From: Lophius americanus
Taxonomy: Eukaryota > Chordata > Actinopteri > Lophiiformes > Lophiidae
DNA: 64,000 nt
Assembly (NCBI GenBank): GCA_037951165.1
Contig: JBBDHG010000169.1
Location: 2,226,001-2,290,000 of the forward strand
Direction: 5' to 3'
Shown piece after piece: positions 1 through 11,400 of the stretch. A model generated the notes under the pieces. That model was not told where the DNA came from. It searched no databases and saw only the letters and a list, made by a program, of their open reading frames with translations. Made by a program: the position numbers and the translations under genes. Numbering within the stretch: the stretch's first letter is position 1; the number at the start of each line of letters is the position of its first letter.

Positions 1-469
1 ATATCTCGGCAACAGCTTTTTGTTTAAAAAAAAAAAAGGAATCAGTCCCACAGTTGCATTTGAGCTGATTTACATTTTTTTTTTAATTAAATACTCTATA
101 CAGTTGCTGCCCTCCAAAGCAAAAGTGCAGTATCTGCAAAAATGGGAAAACTAAATAACAAATGTAAGCGTCAGAAAAGTATATAAGATAAGATATGCAT
201 TTTAATTAAGGAAGAGTGAATTCTGCAAAATAAAACAAAAGCCCATTGAGATGCTGCACTTTGTCTTTGCAGGGCAGAGTGGTTCTCACACTTTGTCTGT
301 AACAACCTTTACAAATCACGAACAATGATGGTGGAAACCGCTGATAAAGTCCATCCGTCAGTCCCTTATCTTTAACTGTTTATCCTGTTCAGCGTCTACC
401 GTCCAGGCTGACACAGGCGTCAGCTCATCGAAAGATCGATACGTAGAAACAAATAACCCCTTCACGTCT

Positions 470-600
470 GCAGAGAATCACCTGTGGTGCATGTTTCTGG
501 ACTGTGTGGGAAGAAATCCCACTTTCCCAGGTTCCTTCTGTGGATTTGACAGAAGGAACCTTCTCGCTGTGAGCCAGCTGAGCTAACCGCCATGATGCCT
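470..600 (-). repeat. Decayed tRNA-derived SINE, reverse orientation
   Basis: The text GGAACCTTCTCGCTGTGAG followed by CTAACCGCC resembles the reverse complement of the tRNA-like head of a common fish SINE (GGTTAGC, then CTCACAGCAAGAAGG). Just before it, GCATGTTTCTGGACTGTG matches the element's body (CCAAAAACATGC reversed). The copy looks internally deleted. A better-preserved member in the opposite orientation lies at about 17035-17365. Confidence 0.5.
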
Positions 601-2094
601 GCTCATATAGATTTTAGCAGGCTTAATTTGATCCGAATCCAAATTAGCGTGATAGCATCAGCGTCTTTAAATTACGACCATTGAACTTAGTTCCACTCCA
701 TATTTTCCCTTAATGCGGCGCTCACACTAAGAGTGATGTGGATTTTTAATGGCGAGATCACATTCAACATTGATGCAAATCTGAGCCAGAAAAAATGCCG
801 AGCAAATGATGGGGGGGACAAAAAAGAGGCAGCAACTGTGTTTACGTCAGCTATGGTTGACTAACGATGGAAACAAACGTTGTTTGGGCTAGAAAACTTA
901 AATGATCCTCTGGTGATACTCACGCCAGAATACGTAGAGTGGGATTTATTATCAAGGCTGGATTTCACCCACTGTATTTTTTCTCCAGTTTGTATACAGA
1001 TGAAATAAACATACTCGTTATACCAATGAGAAATAATTAAGTCAGCCCCATGGTAATTAAGTAATACTGCCATCAATTAAACAGAGATAATGCCATACCT
1101 TATACCAAAGAGTTTATTTGAATTTATTTCTATTGAATGCTTCAAAGCTATGGGCAAATTAATTGCAGCATTAAGTTGTAACACCCTAATTTCCTTTATG
1201 CATTGCATTGTGGGACAATAGCATATCAGCAGCAAAATCTAGTATATCTGCACACTCACTTATTTGAGTCTACACACCGTTTCATCGTGAATGCACCACA
1301 AACCCGCTTTGAATTAGTCTCCGATGTGTAATTAGGCTTTGATTATCCTTATTATTCAACAAGTTTGGATTTTTTTTTTTTGGCCAAGTAAAGTTTTCAG
1401 CTTGCGTAAGAATAAAAACACTTTATTCTTCAAAACAAACGACTCACTTACTACTGGCATACTTGGCAGACTTTGAAAGATACACAATTTCCTTCTATTG
1501 TTCAGAAATATGGGGAACTGGACTTCCTGCCTCATAGCAGAGTGCAGCTGCAAGCTGTCAAAAACAAACACTGCCAAGCCCAGATGGAACGAGGACATGA
1601 GTCTACAGAGCAACAAATAGAGGTTTTATTTATTTATATTAATCAGAGAACAGAGAGTATTAAGTGGGTAGGATGATAGAAAGGGTCTAACATCAGACTT
1701 TCACATTTCATCACAGAGCTCGTCTCTCAAAGATCGTGATCTGTCCTTAATTGCACCCACAGAGTAGATTGATAAATAGATATAGTGAGTATGTAGGTGG
1801 ATGGAGGGGTATCTTTCACTGCTAAAGAGTAGATATAGATAAATTGACTTGACCTCTATTAGTTGGCCAAGCCTGGTAGGGAAGGCCACATAATTCCGGA
1901 AGCTGGATGTACAATTTTCAAATTAAATAACATTTAAAACAAATTCTTTAAAAAGAGTTGTTGACGAAGTTTCACAAAACTATATTCATTATTATGTTTA
2001 AATCAAATGATTTAAATCATATTACAGATTATATCGAAATTTTGCTGCACTATTATCGTGATTTTTCTACTTATTTTCGACAAACGCTTTATTT

Positions 2095-2362
2095 TGAAAG
2101 CCAAACTGACAGGAAGCGGGACAACTACTGCGTCATCACGACGTAGCGCGTTTACACATCGCTTGAAGTTAAGTTTGCGTTGATTTTGAAGTTACGTACC
2201 TAAGATTTTAAGAGAGACAGCGAGTGAATTTAATGAAATCTTGTTGGAATTTGTTAGTCATTCAGAAAAAAACATTCTTACAATCAAGCTAATTATTACA
2301 GCTATTTTGCTTATGTGCTGCTTCGGAAAGTAACGTTATCTCCGACTCTTAAGACGCTGTTA
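2095..2362 (+). promoter_or_regulatory. Candidate robo4 proximal promoter / 5' UTR
   Basis: Directly upstream of the signal-peptide exon lie an ETS-type core in ACAGGAAGCGGG (about 2110) and CRE-like TGCGTCATCACGACGTAG (about 2130). ETS/GABP-type control is known for mammalian ROBO4, so the core is suggestive. There is no clear TATA box at a fixed distance. This is inference only. Confidence 0.25.
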
Positions 2363-2423
2363 ATGATGAGAAAAAGTGTTTTCACGAGGATAGTGTTTTC
2401 ACTATTAGGAGTTCTGCTGTCAG
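2363..2423 (+). CDS. robo4: robo4 exon 1: start codon and signal peptide
   Basis: The exon encodes MMRKSVFTRIVFSLLGVLLS plus one base (phase 1), then donor GTAAGAA. It has a basic N-terminus, a hydrophobic core and a small residue at the end, as in a signal peptide, which a type I receptor needs. Two ATGs are adjacent (2363 and 2366); the first was chosen. Exon 2 continues in frame. Confidence 0.85.
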
Positions 2424-5400
2424 GTAAGAAAGCATTCTTTTATAACTTTTAATACACCTGCTCCTACTACTATGCTATTTCTTTTAATACTCTTCTTCTA
2501 TGATTTCTTCTTCATCAAATACTACTGTTTCTTCTTCTACTATTGTTTCTTTTTCTTCTTCTACTACTGTTTCTGTTTCTTCTTCTCACTTTTCTAATAC
2601 TCATTCTCTGATACTTTTTAATCAGTTTTTTCCTGCTGTTTTTCTTCTTCTTCTAATATAAATAGACCTTTTTCTTAATCAACACTGTTTCTTTCTCCTC
2701 TTTTTGTTTTTCTTTTTCCAGTAGCGTCTTCAAAAACTCAGTTTTCTTCCCTCTCTATAATTTCTTAACGGTGTCTTCTCATATTATGTTTCTAATATTA
2801 TTTAATTTTTCTTTTTCTTATTATTTTTCATCATAATTTTTTAAATTATATTTATATAGAATATTGTTGATAAGTTTGAGTATGATGGCCATTGTTTTAA
2901 GTTGTTAGTTTACTGAAGCATTATTTATTTATCACACTGAAGTGAGGTTTTTTCTAAGCATATTTACCTTATAGACCTGTAACAATGTTTAATTTCTTTA
3001 TTATTAATTCATATTGAGAGTGTTTCACATCAGTGTTCACTGTGTCCCTCCGTCTTCATCACATTCCCATCATGCATTAGGAGAGAAACGACCTAATAGA
3101 TCCTTAATTAAGTTGATTTTATTCATATTTTATCTCATCCTCCTTTTGAATGAAGGTAGTTAGAATAATAAATATACCTACCAGCCATAGATTTTAACCA
3201 CTAACAGCTGAAATGAGTAACATTGATTATCTCGTTACCATGGTTACTGTCAGTCTTCTCCTAAAGTTGGAGTGTTGAAGCAGACAAAATCATCAGGTGT
3301 AATTATCTAGTCGACTCGGTCAGAGCGTCTCCAGACCTGCAGGTGTAATTATTTCTTTGTGGTTTTATTGTTACGATCAATCGTGTTTATCCAACATTAA
3401 ATGCTGCGACTGACGGTAGCAGTCGTTTTGAACACAAAGGTTTTGACAGTTATCGCTGCGAGTACAAAGGATCCCCCTTGAAACATTTCATTGGACGTAA
3501 GGAATGAAGTAATTGAAGTTCACACCGCTATTAGAAATTCTTAATTATAGGGTAACGGGTAAAATATGTTTGTATGTACTGAAAATTAGTCCATATTTGA
3601 TAGGAGTTCCCCATGGTCTCCCCTATTTAAAATCTATTTTGCTCCTAGTTTATCATAGACAGTGATTGAAATCCATGATTAAAATATTCAAGCATGGAAT
3701 CCTACAAGGAGTGCACGATTCCTTGCTTTTGTTGGGGAACGTTTCAAAGTCTGGCCAAACTGTTGACAGCTAGAGAAATGAAGTAATTCTGACTTCAATT
3801 TAAAACTTTGGGTGTTGAATTCTTTTTTTTTTCTTTTTAAAAGTCAACTGCACAATTCCACTTAAAGACTGCCCTTTGTTCTGTTGCGGATACGCTCTTG
3901 ATGGGGGAGTTCTCTTTTGCTTCTGTTTGGCCTGATGTTCCTAAGACCCTCATCGAGCTTCCTCTCCTGTCAGGAAGCCGATCATGGTCACTCCGTTTCC
4001 TTCAGCGTGGTCATCCAACTCCATGGGAAGTTCAAACAATGGCATTCCACTGCTGCTGGATGCAAATAGACGTAGTTTGTTGGTAGCAAGGCCTAAACTT
4101 ATTTGTTGTTGGTGTTATCTTGCCAGTTAAATGAAGTTGGAGGTGCATAGTACACGGCCCAACTCTTTGGGTGGGGCTCTTATATACAATACAAAGGCAC
4201 ATATATTATGTAATGATGCTCCATATTGACAAAAATAATGATACCTCAATATTTTTGCAGTGAACAATAATTAGACGCTGTTTCGCATCCATCCAAATAT
4301 GTTTCTAAAATTGTTATATTGTTCTGGCTCTCTCTTGTTGATAGGATCTTGCTTGTTGTCTGCTAAAGATAGTCGTGGGAACATGTTAAATGGTGCCGTG
4401 TGTAAAAAATTAGGGTTATCTTTTGAATTAATGGAGTACAATATCGTGAACATTTTTGTTTTAGTTTATAATCAGCTGAAAATAATGTATTTTTTCAATG
4501 TTAGCTTAGAAAAAACCTTTTTTACAGTAAGTAGAGAGCAGCTTTTCTTCCAAGGAGGCCAAAATTATTGTGCTAGCATGTTTGTACGGTAGCCTAGAAT
4601 GGACAAAACAAATACTGGCTTTGGTGGCAGAAAGACAAGGAAGAGCACATTGCCTAAAAAACAAAAAAACAAAAACAAACAACAGCTAACTGAGCTAGTC
4701 AGTTACAACTTGCTTCACAGCTAACTCAATTAGTCAGGTTTAAGGCCCACTACCTACTAACTACCAAGCACCTGATGTGGTGGGGAAGTGTGGGAATCCT
4801 GCCACGCTGTCCTTCTGGACAGACGGATGTTCATCATTGAACAGGGTTGCTGAAAATGAAGATGTCAGTACTAGCTTCACAGCTAACTGGGTCAGTTAGC
4901 TTGAGGGTCACAACCTACACAGCTAACTGAGCTTAATGTAGATTAAAGTCAAAGAATATATTGATTGGCAGTTGCACTGATGACATGCAGCCCAATCCAT
5001 TTTTAAATATACGTTCAAACTCGTATATATAACTTGTATATATCATATTTTACTCCAATAGTTCACGCTTTACTCACTATGAGGAGCTTTTAACGAAATA
5101 CTGCTGTTTTTCTGACATAACTTCCTTACAATTGGTCTGATTTTGAGAGATTTATTTTGCATAAATCATATTTTAGTCTCATAGTTAATATTTTATTTGC
5201 TAAGGGAAACTATTTCACGAACAAAACTTAAGACTTTTAATTTGAAGGGTTCAATCATGGGGATTGTTTGTTCAATGCAGGGGATTGGGAGCTTTTTGGG
5301 GACATAGCCTTGCTGTCGGGACCTAGTTTTCCCATCTGCACCTTTAAATCCAGTTTCTTCGTCTGTTCAGTACCATATCAGTCCATAACATACTTAACAT

Positions 5401-8400
5401 AAGAACCATCTCAATCTAGTATAATGAGGTTTAAGGATTTTAAATGTCAGGAGATAAACAGACTTTTGACCGTTGGCCTCTCCTCTCCTCAGGTTCAAGG
5501 GTGAGCGCAGAGGAGACGCCGCCACGCATCATCCACCACCCGTCTGATGTGGTGGTGAAGCGCGGGAATCCCGCCACGCTGTCTTGCCGGGCAGAAGGCG
5601 GTCCACAGCTGAAAATAGAGTGGCTGAAAAACGGCCTGCCTCTGGAGAAGTCACAAGAAGTTGGACATATGCAGGTTCTGTCTTTGCCAAGCGGGAGCCT
5701 CTTCTTCCTGAGTGTTGACGGGAGCAAGGGAGGTCAGTCGCACGAGGGGGTCTACGCCTGCGTGGCGAGCAACAGCGCCGGCAAGGTCACCAGCCGCAAT
5801 GCATCGCTGTATATTGCAGGTGAGAACCTAAGAATCCCTTTGAGCCCAAGCTAAAGTTGATATTTGTGCTAATTATCCGGAACATAACTTTAATCTTACT
5901 GTCACTAACTACATGTTAAGATAACGTAATTATATCGGATATTATGGCATCATCGTTGTCGCGGCTGCAGCAAATACTTTGTGTTAACGCGATAACTCAA
6001 AATCTGTTTCGTGGATCATTTTCAAATCTTATACCAACATGGACCTAGGTGAGAAAAAAGATGTGAATTGACTATGGGAAAGTTCGGTTATATATTTCTG
6101 ACACTAGGGGGAGCTTCATCTCCAGACATTTTCAGGCCAAAATTTTTTAACCGTTGTCCCGATTTACTCCAAATTGTGTGTATATGAAGTTCTATCTTGT
6201 TTAGATCATATTTTCTAGGACTAACGGGAGCTTTTTATATAAAAACACTGTTTTTTGGACATAACTTCTTAACAGTTGGGTTTTTTATGGATATACCCTT
6301 GCTGTCAGGGACAACAGCATCAATCTGCTTTTAAAGTTATTTCTTCCTCCTACCTAACATTTCTAAAGCCAGCAATTCCATAATCGAGAATATATCTGAA
6401 CAAGAAGCTAAAGAAACAAACCAGTTTGACTCCCGTGGTGTTAGTTAGGTTTGGATTTATAAAGTCACCTAAACAGTTGAGCAGGACTTTGAAGAGTTAA
6501 ACCGTTCTTGTGTGATATTGTATCCTCTATAATAGTGGTTGAATAATGTTGCCATCAACTCCAACTATTAAATGGGAAAATTGAACGTATGAACCCTTTC
6601 AGAGGAGGGAAATCTAGAAGAGATGCAGAGGGACAACAAAGATGTGTGTAGTAACAGACGGAGGGGACATGGGGGGTGCGACCAATGTCATGTTTGCTGG
6701 ACAGGAGGGCTTCCAACATTAGTGCTAATTGACCCAAGACCCTCACTGTTTACTCATCTGGCTCCCAGAGAGGCAGCAGACGGACTTACAGCAGCTGCTG
6801 GTCTCGCTGTCTTTATAGAGCTATGAAAGCAAAACATAGAGAAGATAAGATGAACAGCGGTTACGTCCTTTAGCACAGAAAGAATGGTGAAATGTAGATC
6901 ATTTATATTTTGTCGGTGGACCTTTTTAGAATAGCATGTCATAAAAGAAAGAGTATAAAGTAAAGGGAATGGAGGGTAAAACCAACGAGTCAAATGTTTT
7001 CACTTTAAGTCATTGCTGATCAACTCTAGAGGCTGTTATAACGAGTGCCGCTTGAGTTTGTGTCGAGGAACGCCTCTAAAACACAGTAGCGTTTGATTTG
7101 GGATGAGGCTGATGCACTGCGGCACAAATCCGAAGATATGAGATGATGTCATTCATTATATTGCCTGCAGCTGTCATACATGCGGCTCCTGAGGACACTG
7201 TGTCTAACCCTGACTGTGGTTGTAGTTCTGCAGGAGGAGTTCAGTGTGCAGCCCAGTGATGTGGAGGTGGCAGAGGGGGAAGTGGCTGTTCTGAACTGTG
7301 GCCCCCCGCTGGGACACCCTGAACCTAACGTCGTCTGGAAGAAGGATGGATGGCCCATCAACAGCTTTAACCACGACTACACCGTAAGCCTCGTCACCAC
7401 CTCAGCTATGAGATCGAGTCTCCGTACACATGGAGTATCAATTCTTAGAACGTTAGTCTCACTACGTCACAGCCGCCTGGACTGAATGTTCCAGTTTAAT
7501 GGAAAGGTTGCACCGGGAGACGTAGACCTTAATTCGAGGAAGAACTGGATTGATTTTGGGATAGGTCGGTTGTATATTACCGACACTAAGTGGAGCTTTT
7601 TCTACAAAAGTTTTCAGGCCTAAATATCTCAACTGTTGGTCCAATGTAGTTCAAATTTGGTGTCTATGAGTCGACTTGAGGAGATTTGTCTTGTAACCTT
7701 GTGTTTTACTATAATAGTTCATATTTCACTTAAATGTCACGTAAGGGGAGCTTCTTTTTTTTTTGTTTATGAAAAACAATGTTTTTTCCGTAACACTTCC
7801 TACTTATTGGTCCGGTTTAATTCAACTTAGGTGCATATGAATTATCTCAAATAGATCTATCTTGCATCTATCATGTTTATCTCCAATAGCTTATATTATA
7901 TCACTAGGAGAACTTAGGAAAATCACTCTTTTAGACATTATTTCTCATTTGATCTGGGCGATTGCTTATACCACACAGGGGATTGTTTTTCTGTCGAGGA
8001 GATACGTTAGGCCTGGTTATTATTGAAGGTTTAAAAACAAGATTTCAAATAAATCTTTGTATGTATCAATTATAATGAACATTAACTGCCACACATTCAT
8101 TTCCTATGTTTGGAGCTGTGCGCCGCTCTGACACTCTCCTCTTTCTCTTCCTCTCTTATACATCATCTGTTTTCCACATATTGCTTTTTGATGTACTTCT
8201 GTCAGGATGTTTATTTGCTGTGTCATTGGCTGTCTCATTTTTATCACCCATGAAATGACGAGGGGATATATAGTCATCAGCAGTAGAGGAGAAAGTGTTT
8301 GCATCCTCCCCACACTTACACTGTAGGATTTCCATTGAAACCTTTGTCCACCTAAAGAGATGAATTCACCCTTAATCGAAGCGAGAGGAAATGGTTGTGT

Positions 8401-11400
8401 TATCTGTGATATAATAAATAATAATTAATGACATTGTTACATTGTAGTGGCTCAAAAGAGATAAAAAATCCTCATCAGAACTCTGGTATGGAGGATTACT
8501 AAAATGTTAAAGGAAGAATCCTCATTCTTTAAATGCACCAGGGAGCTGGTTGATATTCTAGATGTCGGAACAGAAACGTGTTTTAATAAATGATGCAGAA
8601 GATCATAAACCTTCCCATTTCGTCTCATGCGAAGTGTTTAAACCCACACGTTGGAAATGTATATTTCTGATCCACTACATAATGACCTTTGCTTCCTGTG
8701 TGGCTCCTCCTTCCTGCTGCAGGAGCTGAGTGGGAAGCTTCTCATCGCTCCTGCACAGAAGAACCACTCTGGTGCTTACGTCTGTGTGGCCAGCAACACC
8801 GGGGGAGTGAGAGAGAGCAGAGCGGCCCGGCTCTCTGTGCTGGGTCAGACAAACATTATAAATATTAAATATTATGTACTATGTACTAAATACATTATTA
8901 AGCCCTTAATCTGCCCTGAAAAAATATTCCTCTGCAAACAAAACTCTTTTCTTCCACTGCAGCCAAACCTGTGTTGGTGCTGAAGCCGGAAAATGCGTCC
9001 GTGAGAACGGGGGAGTCGGCCCAGTTCTACTGCCGGGCTAAAGGTGACCCCCCTCCTACTGTGGTGTGGAGCAGTGAGCAGGGCCCCCTACCCAACGGCA
9101 GGTAGTCTGTTATGGCACAAAACAGAAATAGTCAATGAAATGTATTGAAGGTGCTTTCAAACCTTTTTATTTCATAGGTTTAGCTTCATGTAGCGAAATT
9201 TACACAAAAAAAAAAGTATTTGTGTCCTTATACTTCATGACTGATTGATCGATTGTTGATGTGTTTATTCATCGGATGAAAACAAGAAGACAGGAACAGT
9301 CACTGCTCCCTAACGATTGTCATTATTACACCCAAATGCAGCATGTGTGAAAGCTCCCTAAGAAATGGAGGCGGTTTGACTGTCTGCATGAATTTAATCT
9401 GTTATTTAGTTATTTCAGTTTGAAGTTGTTCTCACTAACTTCTCTAATTTATTGGACTTGGGCATTTCCAGCGTAAATAATATTTCTGCTGGTGGTATCG
9501 CGTCATATCTGTGTCATCTTTAGCTCTCGGTGGGAAAAGGGCTTTTCCTTCTTATGTAGTAGTATGTGCTCTACCGACACACATAAAAGTGAAACCCGAC
9601 TCCTCCTCCTGTGAGTATAGATATCTCGTAAACCCAGACCAGACTCTGCAGATCCATTATGTGACCGCACAGGATGCTGGGAAATACACCTGCTCTGCTG
9701 TCAATGATGTAGGCTTGGCTACTGCCAGCGCCCAGCTGCTAGTTGAAGGTAAGAAAAACTCTTAAATCTTTTATAGTTTAAGTGAACGTTGTATATTTCT
9801 ATATTATTTTACCCACAGATATTAGTAGACGATGGCTGAAGAAGAAAGTCGATGATTAATGGGTTAATTGTTTTTGCTGATGAGCTACATTTATAAGAAA
9901 TAAAGAAGTAATGATGGTTTTCTGAGACGTCGCATGTCTTTTCTGGAGCCTCTTCCCTTAAAAAAGACAAAAACTCTTTTTGCATAGAACAAATCTAGTT
10001 TATTTAGAAGGGGAGTCTCCTTTAATATTAAACCAAAATGTGGATTAATAAAACTCTCGTGTTTGCAGACGCTGCCAGTACTTTACAGAAAGACTTCCAC
10101 AAAGAGCTTTCAGCCCTGAGAGTGGTTCTGGAAAACGTCACCATCATGGCGCCCGGGTCTAACGTATCCCACGTAGAATGGACGGTAAGGGTTCCAGCTC
10201 CTTCAGAGGAGAGCCAGAGAAAGTTTTTTTTTAGTTTGTGTGATCCACGTTGTGATTTTCTCTCACCAGCTCCCAGCTCAGCCTCATTACCTGGACGGCT
10301 TTGAGGTTCTGTACCGCTCTCTGCTGCCTGCCAGCTCGGACTGGGCGGCGAAGAAGGTGAGCCTGCCCAGCTTCCGGACTCAGGTGGGCCCCTTAAAGAG
10401 AGGCTACAAGTATGAGTTCAAAGTTCGGCCCTACGGAAGCAACCTGTACGGCCGGGAGAGCAACACTCGACACCTCAGAGTCCCTGAGACAGGTGGGAGT
10501 GACTGATGAAAGTCCAGTGGATGTCATTTCATTCAACGCCCTCTTTCTACGTCCATGATGATTACAACGCTCTCTGTTCAGTACCCAGTGCCCCTCCGAT
10601 GACCGTGTCCATAACTGTGAGCCGGGCGCAGAATGACACCATCCATGTGAGCTGGGAGCCCCCTCCTCATGACAGCCACAATGGCATCATACAGGGCTAC
10701 CAGGTAAAGACTTGACAGCAGCAGCCTTCGTCCTCTGTAGTGTGAGGATGACTGTTTGTTCTTTAAAGCAGAAGTCTCATGGGAAAAAAAACACTTTTCG
10801 GTTATTTTTGCAGTTATTACATAGAGCTCTTCACTCTCGCTCTGTGCCGAATGTCTCCCCACCCCTGTCACACCCAAACACTCAGGCAGGACTCATCACC
10901 GGCTGACCTTTTACATGCGTGTTGCAACAAGGAAGTTGGGGAGATACAAGGAAACCTAATGATGATGATGATAACTCAGAGTCAGCAGAAGGAAGGAAAA
11001 AAGAAAAAGAAAGCCTCAGTCTAGCAGAAATTAGGCAACTCATAACTAAAAGTCTGGTTTTAAGGTGACTGAGACTCACATGCCGTGTGATGTGTGGAGA
11101 GAAATTGTCTAAACACTGAAAACATCCGAAATATTTACAAATTCACAAAAAAGCATCTCATCGAAACCCAATTTTCTGCAGTGGATGTGAAAAAACATCT
11201 GGAAGAAAGGAGAAGACTCAGGTTGTGGCTGTCTCCCATCTCCCATCTGTCTGTTAGAAGGGAAGCAAGCAGTGCTTCTACCATTAATATTACATTTGTC
11301 TTCTGTGCAACCCCGCTTTAAAGAAATTCCAGAACAAAACATGTTTACACTCATATTCCAGGATGGATGTTAAATCCAGGTTTGAACAGAATCAGTGATC

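Larger units (their letters stand above)
1..2362. other. robo4 upstream region, no gene recognised
   Basis: This is 2.36 kb of AT-rich DNA before the robo4 start codon. I see no convincing coding exon on either strand; the short open frames here have no family signature. It holds a decayed SINE (about 470-600) and, near the gene, a possible promoter and 5' UTR. The transcription start of robo4 cannot be placed from sequence alone. Confidence 0.6.

Noticed and set aside
861..1076. 71-codon minus-strand frame upstream of robo4
   Set aside because: No domain, no splice context and AT-rich composition; likely chance.
3898..4086. Possible extra robo4 exon in intron 1
   Set aside because: The frame has no Ig features and no supporting splice sites, and exons 1 and 2 already join in phase with a signal peptide.
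7180..7225. Earlier start of robo4 exon 3 at the open-frame ATG
   Set aside because: The stretch before TGGTTGTAG is intronic; joining at 7226 restores the conserved Ig1-Ig2 linker.
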